This document shows positions 21,868-31,659 of a DNA stretch of 64,000 nucleotides, piece by piece. The DNA comes from Nannobrachium achirus (Eukaryota > Chordata > Actinopteri > Myctophiformes > Myctophidae). The stretch is from positions 9,660,737-9,724,736 of the forward strand of contig OY997640.1 in the NCBI GenBank assembly GCA_963921795.1, given 5' to 3'. Numbering within the stretch: position 1 is the stretch's first letter; each line of letters begins with the position of its first letter. The notes under the pieces are model-generated. The model was given only the letters and a program-made list of their open reading frames with translations, did not search any database and had not been told where the DNA came from. Position numbers and translations under genes: made by a program.

Positions 21868-22810
21868 GGTGCAGCAGTTCGCAGCAAACGTGGCGGCGCT
21901 TCCATGAAAAAAACCTTTTACCTCGAGAGACAGACAGCAATTAAGTCCGTTGGCGGCGAGTGACACGGCGAGTGGCCTCTGAGGCCCGTGTGCGTGCGAA
22001 GCGAACCACTCCGGTGTACAGCAATTACTCGGCAGGAACGGCTGGCGATTCAGAAGGACAGCTGTGGTGCAGCAGTTCGCAGCAAACGTGGCGGCGCTTG
22101 GCACGCGAGTGGCCTGTGTGCGTGCGAGGCAAGCCACTCGTTTACAGCAATTACTCGGCAGGAACGGCTGGCGATTCAGAAGGACAGCTGTGGTGCAGCA
22201 GTTCGCAGCAAACGTGGCGGCGCTTCCATGAAAAAAACCTTTTACCTCGAGAGACAGACAGCAATTAAGTCCGTTGGCGGCGAGTGACACGGCGAGTGGC
22301 CTCTGAGGCCCGTGTGCGTGCGAAGCGAACCACTCCGGTGTACAGCAATTACTCGGCAGGAACGGCTGGCGATTCAGAAGGACAGCTGTGGTGCAGCAGT
22401 TCGCAGCAAACGTGGCGGCGCTTGGCACGCGAGTGGCCTGTGTGCGTGCGAGGCAAGCCACTCGTTTACAGCAATTACTCGGCAGGAACGGCTGGCGATT
22501 CAGAAGGACAGCTGTGGTGCAGCAGTTCGCAGCAAACGTGGCGGCGCTTCCATGAAAAAAACCTTTTACCTCGAGAGACAGACAGCAATTAAGTCCGTTG
22601 GCGGCGAGTGACACGGCGAGTGGCCTCTGAGGCCCGTGTGCGTGCGAAGCGAACCACTCCGGTGTACAGCAATTACTCGGCAGGAACGGCTGGCGATTCA
22701 GAAGGACAGCTGTGGTGCAGCAGTTCGCAGCAAACGTGGCGGCGCTTGGCACGCGAGTGGCCTGTGTGCGTGCGAGGCAAGCCACTCGTTTACAGCAATT
22801 ACTCGGCAGG
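21868..22810. repeat. 324-bp tandem repeat, about 2.9 copies
   Basis: Identical blocks start at 21868, 22192 and 22516, exactly 324 bases apart. Each contains two shorter internal copies, about 126 bases apart, of a CAGCAATTACTCGGCAGG-containing unit, and one CTTCCATGAAAAAAACC segment. Sequence is GC-richer than its surroundings. Diverged copies flank both sides. Open frames across it merely reflect the repeat period being divisible by three. Confidence 0.9.
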
Positions 22811-23134
22811 GTCCGGCTGGCCGCTTCAGACGAGAAAAGCTTGATCAAAGCAGTTCGCAGCAGAGGTGCCCCGCGCTTCCAGTAAAAAAATGTTTGCCTC
22901 GAGAGACAGCCAGCAATTAAGTCCGTTCGCAGCTAGAGTGGCCTGTGTGCGAGGTAAGCCACTTTGAGTAAAGCAGTTCGCAGAGTTGGCTGGCGCTTCC
23001 AGCGAAAAACTTGCCTTGCTTGCTGTCGAGAGACCGACTGTTGGTTTCCACAAAGTCTGTGGAAGTTCTCTCCCTCTGTTTAAACTAAATCAGTCTACAA
23101 GTTACACAGTTCTTCCCTCTGCTAAAAATAAGTC
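22811..23134. repeat. diverged units of the 324-bp array, then transition
   Basis: Contains decayed copies of the same words (GTTCGCAG, GAGAGACAGCCAGCAATTAAG, AAGCCACTTTG) up to about 23050, then the first diverged unit of the 83-bp array. No gene seen. Confidence 0.6.
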
Positions 23135-23520
23135 CAGATGCACAGTTTCTCTCCCTCTGTTTAAAGAATACGTCCAAGTTAAATCAGGATTTCCTCTGCT
23201 TAAACAAAAAGTCAGTCCAGATGCACAGTTTCTCTCCCTCTGTTTAAAGAATACGTCCAAGTTAAATCAGGATTTCCTCTGCTTAAACAAAAAGTCAGTC
23301 CAGATGCACAGTTTCTTTCCCTCTGTTTAAAGAATACGTCCAAGTTAAATCAGGATTTCCTCTGCTTAAACAAAAAGTCAGTCCAGATGCACAGTTTATC
23401 TCCCTCTGTTTAAAGAATACGTCCGAGTTAAATCAGGATTTCCTCTGCTTGAACAACAGTCAGTCCAGATTTTACGTTTTCTCTCCCTCTGTTTAAACAA
23501 AATTCGGATGGATTTTTCTG
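23135..23520. repeat. 83-bp tandem repeat, about 4.6 copies
   Basis: CAGATGCACAGTTTCTCTCC begins units at 23135, 23218, 23301 and 23384, exactly 83 bases apart, each with CTCTGTTTAAAGAATACGTCC and TTTCCTCTGCTTAAAC parts. It is the best-preserved member of the family also seen at 8150-8340 and 42355-42700. It ends 170 bases before the next gene. Confidence 0.9.
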
Positions 23521-23692
23521 GCTCCTACTGTTAGAAAATCCGCCTGCTTGTGTTGAGCTTGTAGTGAATAAATATCTGCAGTGTACATCCTGCTCTTACG
23601 TCTTACGATGGGGAGCTTGGAGAGCAACACATACAACATCGTTTGACTGATCTTTTTTTTTATGCAATTTTTCTGTCGGCTACACTATAAAA

Positions 23693-25657
23693 ATGTCTAA
23701 GTTTGCTCGGATCAACATAAATGTTGCTAAACCTAATAAGGTGATTGAAGACAATCTACTGAAAGTGATCACGGAGAAAACTTTCAAGAACGCCTCGATC
23801 TTCAAACGTGTTCGTCAAGGTGAAACAGTTGAGATTTTTGGCTACGGAACTAGTGTTCATAGAAGAAGCATAACTGACTTTGAAAAAAACCTCGGTTCAG
23901 GTTGTATTGTTAAATGCATCAGTAAAAACATGACTGATCGAAAACTGTACAACCAACATAAAACAATGTTACAAACTGATTCTGAACTTCAAAAGTTTAT
24001 ATGCATAGAAGAAACCCCTGGACAACTGAGATACACAGAAAACATCTTACGTGATGGACGGAATAAGCCTATGATCATTTTCAACATGACAGGCCTGGAC
24101 CTGAAAGCTATGAAAAAGGGTAAATGTTACTCGATGCCCTTCATGTTGTATGACGGCAATGGCACTGAAGACACCTCTGACTGTATGACGACAACAATAG
24201 GAATTGGAGACTCGATGGCTGTCAACGATTGTGTTGCCAACGCAGCCGTTAACACGGAGGTGTTTGGTTTGAAACAGAAGAAAACTAAGCCGTTTTCTGA
24301 ACCGACACCGGTGTGTAACTCTGGAATTGAGCAGGCTTTGAAAAACAGAGATGCGACAAATGACAGGGCTCTCCTGAAAGGCTCAGTTGTTGAGAATGAG
24401 ACTGTGACTGTGACTGACAAAACCTCAGAGATGACCAAAGAATCTACAGGAGAACCCCCGATCCTCGCAGGAGCTAAATTCGCATCTCAAGTCCCAGCTC
24501 TACAAGAGCACTATCATTTGGGTAACCTGCAAGCTGTTAGTCTGCAGCAAGAGGATACGACACTCAATGACTATCTATCTAGATGTAATGAAGAAGAGGG
24601 CAGATTGGCTGCAGAACAAGAAACAAGTAAGGGTGTTGTAGGGGATGATGCATTGCAGTGTTGTGAGACTGGTAACATCGAAGGAGAACACATTGACTTG
24701 TCTCAGATTGATACAACTATCAGTATCAGTGGTGGTGCTAAAGGTGATCTAGACAGCTTGGCGTGTGGTGACAAGGAGCAGCTCGACTCAGCGATGATTG
24801 TTCAGAATGACATCGCCGCCGCCACCACCACCACCACCACCACCGCTGGCAGTCGACGGGCCGGCAAGTCTTTACCCTTTAAGACAAAGTCGACCACTTG
24901 TATCAAAAGAAACCCCCAAAGACGTTGGGGTCGACAGACAGGTTTTCTAACTTACATTAGAAATATCATAAAATCCGAATGTGACATTATGATGAAAACT
25001 GTCATGCAATCAATCTCCGGAGCCACGTCTCAAAGCGGTCGCCGACCTGAGAGTTACAAGAATGAGCCGAGCGCAAGCGGGGCTTCGTATACGGATGCTG
25101 CAAGAAGCTCAGGTAACGGGAGCAGGAAGAAACGACAGTGGAGTTGTAGAAACAGTGAAAGGGACGAAACTTCAGCCGTTTCCGATCCAACTGCTAATCA
25201 TCAAAGACGGGCCTTCGAGTCTAACGCCAGAAGAGCCTTGTTGGCTCCGTCGGCTTTGAATGCGTCTAACGGGTCATGCGAAACCCCTGTGCGCACAAAG
25301 AGGCACCGATCTAAAACTATCACATATGCACCAAGGAAACCAGCACGTAATCCCAACTCATTGAGAGTAAAATTGGAAGACTGTTTTGAGTGTGACTTTG
25401 ACAATGCACATCGTCAGCCTGCGCTTGAACAGTTAAACCGCTTCCCTGTCATCAGAACTAATCCTGGTTCTTCTTCGACCGGAGGAGGTCGTCAACGATT
25501 AAGGCATCGAGAGCAGCATCGTCGGCGACACGAAGATCGCAGTAGACCAAAAATGTGCAGCTCTAATATGTGCAAGATTCGCGAGTCTTGGGGCCTGGGT
25601 CAGAGGCCAAATACATATCGTTCTAGAGGGTCCTTGACCGAAAAAAAAAATCCTTAA
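23693..25657 (+). CDS. unknown 654-aa protein with basic C-terminal half
   Basis: ATG at 23693; a TATAAAA lies only a few bases before it, so either the leader is extremely short or a later ATG is used. Residues 1-160 look globular. The middle (210-370) is acidic and polar. A run of seven Thr after Ala (about residues 380-390) is encoded by ACC repeats. The C-terminal third is rich in Arg, Lys and Ser (RKKRQWS, KRHRSK, RQRLRHREQHRRR), suggesting nuclear localisation and nucleic-acid binding. I do not recognise a family; a regulatory or RNA-binding role is inference. It lies directly after the 83-bp repeat array. Confidence 0.65.
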   Translation: MSKFARININVAKPNKVIEDNLLKVITEKTFKNASIFKRVRQGETVEIFGYGTSVHRRSITDFEKNLGSGCIVKCISKNMTDRKLYNQHKTMLQTDSELQKFICIEETPGQLRYTENILRDGRNKPMIIFNMTGLDLKAMKKGKCYSMPFMLYDGNGTEDTSDCMTTTIGIGDSMAVNDCVANAAVNTEVFGLKQKKTKPFSEPTPVCNSGIEQALKNRDATNDRALLKGSVVENETVTVTDKTSEMTKESTGEPPILAGAKFASQVPALQEHYHLGNLQAVSLQQEDTTLNDYLSRCNEEEGRLAAEQETSKGVVGDDALQCCETGNIEGEHIDLSQIDTTISISGGAKGDLDSLACGDKEQLDSAMIVQNDIAAATTTTTTTAGSRRAGKSLPFKTKSTTCIKRNPQRRWGRQTGFLTYIRNIIKSECDIMMKTVMQSISGATSQSGRRPESYKNEPSASGASYTDAARSSGNGSRKKRQWSCRNSERDETSAVSDPTANHQRRAFESNARRALLAPSALNASNGSCETPVRTKRHRSKTITYAPRKPARNPNSLRVKLEDCFECDFDNAHRQPALEQLNRFPVIRTNPGSSSTGGGRQRLRHREQHRRRHEDRSRPKMCSSNMCKIRESWGLGQRPNTYRSRGSLTEKKNP

Positions 25658-25760
25658 GGCCTTAAGTGTTTGTGACGATTGGTATTTCTTTTTAGACTTT
25701 GCAATGTCACACTTTTTCTTACTCACTCATGGTGTGTGTATATATATCAAGGTTTTCCGC

Positions 25761-25832
25761 AAAAAGCCTCAGATTGTGTATAAACCGGATCAGACGATTG
25801 GACAAAGAGCACGGATCAGTTAAGGATTTTCC
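25761..25832 (+). pseudogene. decayed duplicate of the kinase gene start
   Basis: This stretch matches 25842-25913 at an offset of 81 bases: shared AAAAAGCCTCAG, then GTGTATAAA in place of ATGTATAAA, then recognisable but mutated codons ending in a stop (GATCAGTTAAGG). It is a tandem duplication of the kinase 5' end that has lost its start codon. Confidence 0.6.
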
Positions 25833-25856
25833 TGATATCTCAAAAAGCCTCAGACC

Positions 25857-26795
25857 ATGTATAAAACGAGTCATTTGATCGGAGAAGGAGCGTATGGGTC
25901 AGTTTACCGGTGCGAAGATGTGAACACCGGTAGGGTGTATGCTATGAAGGTTTTAAAAGACTTTGGTTTCTCCACCATACGCGAACTGTCTTTTTTACAC
26001 TTGCTCAGGGGGCACGACAACATAATCGAGTGCCATGATTTCAGCATGCACAAGGAGGAACCAGCGTTGATCATGCCGCTCATGAGATGCACACTAGAAG
26101 AAATCATCGTATGCTCCGATCCTGAGCGTACACCTCTAGGTTTCATAGCACACATGTCTTCGCAGATTGCAAATGCTTTGCAATACATGCACTCACTTGG
26201 GATAGTGCACCGGGATTTGACACCGAGGAACATACTGCTCGCGGATGATATGAATGTGAAAGTCTGCGACTTTGGTCTCTCAAGATCTTCCTTGAGCGAA
26301 ATGAGTGAAGAAATTGTTACATGCACACACAGAGCACCGGAGCTGTTTGCAGGATCCGCAATCTACAGCCGTGGCAATTACACTAGTGCTATAGATGTGT
26401 GGAGCTTGGGAGTGATCATAATGGACGCAATGGAAGGTCAATATGTATTCCGCGCCACAAAAGAAAACACAATCCTCGACCTCATCGACTGCCTGACAAC
26501 CGGTAATAAAGGTGATGAGCTGAAAAATAACAGAGAAAGGCTGTTACCAAGAGTGTGTGGGAATGGCATTGTCAGTCGTGTTGTCTTCAACATGTTGAGA
26601 TACAACCCAGAAGCCAGACCTCCTGCTGATGAACTTTTGAATGATCATGTCTGGCGAAAACTTGCAACCACAATGACAAAGTTTGACACGGATATCCTTT
26701 CGAACAGAAGTCTTAAACTTGCAACCACAACGACAAAGTTTGACACGGATATCCTTTCGGACAGAAGTCTCATCTGTAATGAAAACTCTCTGTGA
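25857..26795 (+). CDS. Ser/Thr-type protein kinase, CDK-like, 312 aa
   Basis: Compact kinase domain starting almost at residue 1. Glycine loop GEGAYGSVY at 9-17, ATP lysine in AMK near 32, catalytic loop HRDLTPRN near 118-125, DFG near 138, APEL near 160, and DVWSLG near 183. The catalytic-loop lysine of ordinary Ser/Thr kinases is replaced by Thr, as in the 1423-aa kinase at 54-58 kb. The C-terminus carries two copies of a 19-residue segment (KLATT.TKFDTDILS), a recent 57-base duplication. Probable role: phosphorylation of host or viral proteins. A relic of its own 5' end lies just upstream. Confidence 0.85.
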   Translation: MYKTSHLIGEGAYGSVYRCEDVNTGRVYAMKVLKDFGFSTIRELSFLHLLRGHDNIIECHDFSMHKEEPALIMPLMRCTLEEIIVCSDPERTPLGFIAHMSSQIANALQYMHSLGIVHRDLTPRNILLADDMNVKVCDFGLSRSSLSEMSEEIVTCTHRAPELFAGSAIYSRGNYTSAIDVWSLGVIIMDAMEGQYVFRATKENTILDLIDCLTTGNKGDELKNNRERLLPRVCGNGIVSRVVFNMLRYNPEARPPADELLNDHVWRKLATTMTKFDTDILSNRSLKLATTTTKFDTDILSDRSLICNENSL

Positions 26796-27445
26796 GACTT
26801 AAAGAGTACAAGATTCAGACTGGATTGAAAGAGTACAATGTTCAGACTGGATTGAATGCTTTTTGTTTCCGTTTCAATACTTTCGCATATATCTCTTTGT
26901 CTAATAAATATTCACATTTGACAAGTGGTGGTAGTAGTAGTAGTTTTATTCGTACATGATTGCTCAGCTTCTACATTGATTAGCTCTACAATGCTCAGCG
27001 TTTTTTATTGTGATTATTGCTTGACAAGCTACATGTTTCTTTTTTTTTTACATTATAAGATGCAGACAGTGGTACTTACTTGCCCTTGCACACAAACACA
27101 TGGAACCACGCTATGTTATCATGATACTTGACCACCCCGGAGCACAGTAAACCATATCAGTATCAAAGGGCTCTGCAAGTACAAAATGGCGCCTTACTTT
27201 TTCTTCTCATCTTGCAAAAAACAGCTTGTATTTCTTCCGTAGTGCTCGAACCCCACCCACAATAAGCATCAACCCATGCCTCAAATCTTGCCCATGTGGC
27301 TTCCAGCAAAGGCCAGTTGCTAAGAACATTCCATGTGCAGAATGAATAAACAAAATAAAATGAATACACGGCACTGTGCTGCTATCAATGTGTACACCAT
27401 TTACTAAAGCCATCTTTTGACAATGTTACAGATATGTTACAGCAA
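26796..27445. other. gene-free convergent region
   Basis: Between the kinase and the 3' end of the glycoprotein. Holds a short direct repeat (GAAAGAGTACAA, TTCAGACTGGATTG twice), an AATAAA near 26903 and GTA/GTG-rich simple sequence at 26927-26945. Short open frames here look fortuitous. Confidence 0.55.
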
Positions 27446-30400
27446 TCATAGCATTTTCATACGTCTTACGGAGTGCATCAGTGGCTGATGGTCCCGAATC
27501 ATATCCCCTGTCCAATCACCCCTTCGGTCTCTCCGAGTTTGCCCTGGGCCAGCTCCGCCATTCCCTCCCATTCCTCCAAATAAAAACATGTAACCCACAG
27601 CCAGCGATAGACCTGTACACCAAGTCATGAGAAGTCCCACCGACACCCAGAGTGAAACATCACTGGCAAATCCGGAAAGCCAGCCTCCGAATGTAAACCT
27701 GTTGTTAGTCGCGTCATCATATTTCTTACTAAACGCTTGTACGGTGTTGGTTACGTTTTTCAAGTCTTCCTGTACGTCTAAAAGTTTCACAGTTGTGTTT
27801 ATGGCCTGCAAAACTTCCAGGTCTACACCAGTCTCGTCCTTGAGCAGATCAGCAAAAGAAACAGGTCCGTCTGAAAAATGCGCTCTGGAAAAGGGCTTTA
27901 AAGCAGGCGAGATGATTTCTACTTCAGCGGACCCTTCCATCCATGTCACTCTGTTGTTTTGATAACATATGCCTCTGTGACACGGAGCACACACTGTCTT
28001 GCACTCATTGAAGTCTTTATTGCACCGGATGAATCTTTCGTGTTTCTCAGGTTTATAACAGTAACGACCGTAGCACTTTGACGGCTCGTAGTATTCCCCG
28101 TTTATGAGCCAGACCGTGTAATCCGGCCAGCAGGGAATCCCGTCGGTGCTCATTTTAGGCATGGGTATGATTCCGCGCACCGTGGTTTTATCCACAGTAC
28201 CAGGCACAGCATGAACAATGAAGAACTTTCTGTCTTTGTACAAAGCTGTGCCAACCGTAGGAAACTCGGAAAGACCAGGGTGTTCTTGCATGACATCCAG
28301 TCCGCTAGGACAGCTACCTGATTTTTTCGCAGCTACCTGCCTGAGGCAATTTTCCACACCTCTAGCCATAAACTTTGTGTGCATCGCAGCTTGCATCAAC
28401 TGGTGTGTTACGCTCTGCATTTGAGCGTACCACATCTGCCAGCTGGCCATGACTGAGAACTTCATATTGGTGTCTCTTAATGCTATCTCGGTGTTTCTCA
28501 TCATAGCGTCTTTTAAGATAACAAAGTTTCGATTGACCATAGCGTTATTCTTTTGGATCATCTGTTCCTGTTCGGAAATCCTATTGTCCACCAGAGCTAT
28601 GTTTTTATCTAGCTTGTTGCTAACTTCGACCAGTGTATTCGACACTGCCACAAACGAATTTTTGAATTGGTCCATCTGGCTCTCCAGTCGATCTACCCTT
28701 GTTGATACGTGCCACGCTAAGCCAAGTCCTGCCGCTCCAGCCAGAAGCGACAAAAATCTCCTTTTTCTACTCCCAGAGATAGACTCTGGTCTATCAAGCC
28801 ACGGTAATGGGGCACTGTCCGGTATCTCATAAACTTTAGCCTTTTCTTCCTGTTGAGCAAGTTCCTGTAGTCCTTCTCTCATCAGCTCGCCAGCTCGCCG
28901 GGCGTCGTTGATGATCTCGTGAGCCGAGTTGCACAGGCGCCCATAGTCTCTCCTGCAGCTGCTATCGCCGCCACATATAGCAATAAGACAAGGCTGCAAA
29001 GCGCTCACGTCGTAGTTGATACACGTGACGTTGAGGTTGATGTAATCTACACCTGGAGTGAAGTTAGACACAAAGTATAAAGACTCTGCCGGTTTGACAA
29101 TGATCCCGTGTTTTTCTTGAATTTCAGGCTTGTTTATCACGTAGCCGTCGTCCACAGACACAAGGTTCATATTGTGGGTTGCTTTGCCTGTGTTATGCGC
29201 TGTGCACACTTTGTTCACTGGCGGTACATACTCCACCACGCTAGAGGAATCCAAAATCCCAACCATGTAATGGTTGCGATCCGTTGTTGGGACAAGAGTG
29301 TTGACGTTCACAGCCACTTGAGGCGGACGACTCGAAATCGTGGCCCGTTTGCTAGGTTCACCGGGCGTACAGGATTCTAGGTTGTATATATTTCCGATGT
29401 AAATCTTCTTGTAACTGGTCCCGTACAATTCCCGGTGTGGTTCTTTGAATATACCCAAAGCGCCGTGCACGGCTATCAGTCCTGGGCAAATCACGGTAGA
29501 ACTGAGACCTATATTGTATTTGGGATCCAAGCAATTTTTTGCTCCGGACGCGGGGTCTTTGTAATCGGATTCGGGTACGGTCACAGTGACGTCTTCCAAG
29601 GTCTTGATGACGTTCCCGTCATCCGGGCCGGTCGACCTCTTTTTCTTCGAGCCAGAGACGCTTTGAACTGTGGCTATCCCGGCTGCTATTTGCTGCCTCT
29701 TCCAATCTCTCAACCTGTGCACTGCAGACGTGATGCCTAATATGGCAGGCGTGTCGGATCTGATACCTCTGCTAAAGTCCGAATCCACAGGGGTGATGAC
29801 GAATTGATTGATGCCAAAGGCTACGGCCAGCATTTCAGGAAACCTCTTCAAGGTCTCAAACGATGTCGTGCTTATGGTCGCGTTCACCATAACCCCTCTG
29901 ACCCACACGGTCACAGTGGACCCCGAACAACATTTTGTGTTCAAGTCCTCCTCGCATTTCAAATTGGTGTTGGTCTCCAAGTCTGCGAGGGACAGATCTC
30001 CTCTGATAACAGTCTGCCGACCGCCGCGATCCGTGCCTGTGTTTCCGTCCAGTGGTGCGATTTCTATTCCTCCAGTCAACGAGAGTGTAAAGATTATCCT
30101 GTTAGCCCTGACTCCTTGTTTCAGCAACGTCCACAGGTACACGACAACACCGTAGTCTTGCGGGTGCTCTCGGTTTACCCACATGTTTTGACAATGACCT
30201 TCCTTTTCCATGTTTACCAAACCAGCCGGAGTCAGAAACGCAACAAAATACTTATCCAAGGCTTTGAAGTCTACTCTCTGTACATGTGTAGTTGACTTTG
30301 GTAATCTGAGAAAGAGACTGACGGTGTCGTCTTGCAATAGACCGGTCGCCAGCTGCTTGGCCGTGTCGGATAAGTTCACTCGATCCCAGTCGGTTTTTGT

Positions 30401-31522
30401 GCACGTGGTTGAGCCCCATTCAGACGCGTCTAACAAAATCCCTGTTGCGTACGTGGCCACTTTCACAGTGAGCAAGGTTTTGGCAATTTGAGATATGTCC
30501 TTCTGCGGAAAATCGCCATTTGTATGTGCCATCGAGAGTAGACATTCGTCAAACGGTACTTTCATGATGACATGGCCGGAGTCTGCGACTACGTGAAACT
30601 TGTCCAGTTGCACCTCTAAAGACAGATATTCTTGGCTGTACTTCGGACTGCCGACAGCTATCACCGTTGCGTCGCAGGACGACGGAGTCACAAAGTCTCG
30701 AATCTCTTCGGCGGTAGGCTTGCTCTCATCCAGTGGCCCCAGCACAGCGGAATCTGACAATTCGCACATAGCTATGGGGGCAGACGCATACGTGTCGGCG
30801 TTTGTCATACCCGCAGATGTTTCGGTCCGTGAATTGCTGATGCACAGCTTGTTGCCTTGCGAGAAGAAACAATGATCTCCGAGTTGAGAGTAACATTTCC
30901 CTATGGACTCTGCGTCTCCCACGCCGACGTATGAGAGAACGCAGGCGTAAGGAGAATTTGTCAATGTCGAAACATCGTCAGCATCGGGCCAAGTTCTACT
31001 TTCTTCGGGAGCATACAACGTTCTGCGAAGCACTTTGAATGCCGCACACTGGGGGTCTGTTCCGCATTCGGCAGAGGCTGGCTCGTGAAAATAGTAGTGC
31101 TTGCTGTGAGGCTGACCGTGTACAAAGATTGAGATTTTGTTCATGGGAGTGTCCGACACTATGCGATCCGAGCACTTGAAGCCTCCAGGCACCAGTGAAC
31201 AAGAAGAACTGTCAAGCCTACGGACGTAGGCGCCGAGCATCTGCTTTGTAGAGTTTGCAAAGTTTTTCTGTTCGTACAAGGGTTTCCAATTTGCGTGTAG
31301 CTTACCTGGGCAATAATGAGTGCATAATTTTTCTCTTATCTCGTATTCGCCCACGGCCAGAGCGAATCCACTTTTACTCATACCTAGACACCATCCGGTC
31401 TCTAGGCATCTGTTTACATCTATCCAGACGTAAGGAGCGTAACCGTAGTACGGAGCGGTCTGGTCAACGGGCAATCCTTTTACAATCGCAAATAGAAACA
31501 ACAGATAGATTACAGACTTCAT
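27446..31522 (-). CDS. large envelope glycoprotein with class-I-fusion-like layout
   Basis: 1358 residues from ATG 31522 (the frame extends upstream only through a TTG). Signal peptide at 1-16, a long Cys-rich ectodomain with N-glycosylation sites, and a transmembrane segment at about 1289-1315 with a 40-residue tail. There are two polybasic, furin-type sites: KKKR near 626 and RKRR near 917. The second is followed at once by a Gly/Ala-rich hydrophobic stretch (FLSLLAGAAGLGLAW), then heptad repeats (about 944-1008), a Cys-rich section, a second helical repeat (about 1245-1280) and the anchor. That order is the class I fusion-protein plan; herpesvirus gB is class III. Size and anchor also fit the conserved large glycoprotein of alloherpesviruses. 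Likely role: virion surface, possibly entry. Confidence 0.75.
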   Translation of the reverse strand: MKSVIYLLFLFAIVKGLPVDQTAPYYGYAPYVWIDVNRCLETGWCLGMSKSGFALAVGEYEIREKLCTHYCPGKLHANWKPLYEQKNFANSTKQMLGAYVRRLDSSSCSLVPGGFKCSDRIVSDTPMNKISIFVHGQPHSKHYYFHEPASAECGTDPQCAAFKVLRRTLYAPEESRTWPDADDVSTLTNSPYACVLSYVGVGDAESIGKCYSQLGDHCFFSQGNKLCISNSRTETSAGMTNADTYASAPIAMCELSDSAVLGPLDESKPTAEEIRDFVTPSSCDATVIAVGSPKYSQEYLSLEVQLDKFHVVADSGHVIMKVPFDECLLSMAHTNGDFPQKDISQIAKTLLTVKVATYATGILLDASEWGSTTCTKTDWDRVNLSDTAKQLATGLLQDDTVSLFLRLPKSTTHVQRVDFKALDKYFVAFLTPAGLVNMEKEGHCQNMWVNREHPQDYGVVVYLWTLLKQGVRANRIIFTLSLTGGIEIAPLDGNTGTDRGGRQTVIRGDLSLADLETNTNLKCEEDLNTKCCSGSTVTVWVRGVMVNATISTTSFETLKRFPEMLAVAFGINQFVITPVDSDFSRGIRSDTPAILGITSAVHRLRDWKRQQIAAGIATVQSVSGSKKKRSTGPDDGNVIKTLEDVTVTVPESDYKDPASGAKNCLDPKYNIGLSSTVICPGLIAVHGALGIFKEPHRELYGTSYKKIYIGNIYNLESCTPGEPSKRATISSRPPQVAVNVNTLVPTTDRNHYMVGILDSSSVVEYVPPVNKVCTAHNTGKATHNMNLVSVDDGYVINKPEIQEKHGIIVKPAESLYFVSNFTPGVDYINLNVTCINYDVSALQPCLIAICGGDSSCRRDYGRLCNSAHEIINDARRAGELMREGLQELAQQEEKAKVYEIPDSAPLPWLDRPESISGSRKRRFLSLLAGAAGLGLAWHVSTRVDRLESQMDQFKNSFVAVSNTLVEVSNKLDKNIALVDNRISEQEQMIQKNNAMVNRNFVILKDAMMRNTEIALRDTNMKFSVMASWQMWYAQMQSVTHQLMQAAMHTKFMARGVENCLRQVAAKKSGSCPSGLDVMQEHPGLSEFPTVGTALYKDRKFFIVHAVPGTVDKTTVRGIIPMPKMSTDGIPCWPDYTVWLINGEYYEPSKCYGRYCYKPEKHERFIRCNKDFNECKTVCAPCHRGICYQNNRVTWMEGSAEVEIISPALKPFSRAHFSDGPVSFADLLKDETGVDLEVLQAINTTVKLLDVQEDLKNVTNTVQAFSKKYDDATNNRFTFGGWLSGFASDVSLWVSVGLLMTWCTGLSLAVGYMFLFGGMGGNGGAGPGQTRRDRRGDWTGDMIRDHQPLMHSVRRMKML

Positions 31523-31659
31523 TGTGTTGTTGGTGCATATCTTGTCATATTTTTTTTTATTTTTTTTATAAAAAGTTAAACCTCTGTTTATATGACAATT
31601 ACACAGTTGTGTTGCAGACAAAACTCACACCGAGTGAGGTTTTCGATCGACCTCGTCTC

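Noticed and set aside
21844..22848. Long minus-strand ORF (334 codons) with repeating Cys/Leu words, and matching plus-strand ORFs
   Set aside because: It is created by the 324-bp tandem repeat, whose period is divisible by three; all frames repeat the same words and none resembles a protein.
23135..23520. CRISPR-like array
   Set aside because: Units are contiguous 83-base tandem repeats without unique spacers, in a eukaryotic virus setting.
26925..27413. Short ORFs on both strands in the convergent gap
   Set aside because: Start in simple GTA/GTG sequence or end abruptly; no signal peptide, motif or promoter context.
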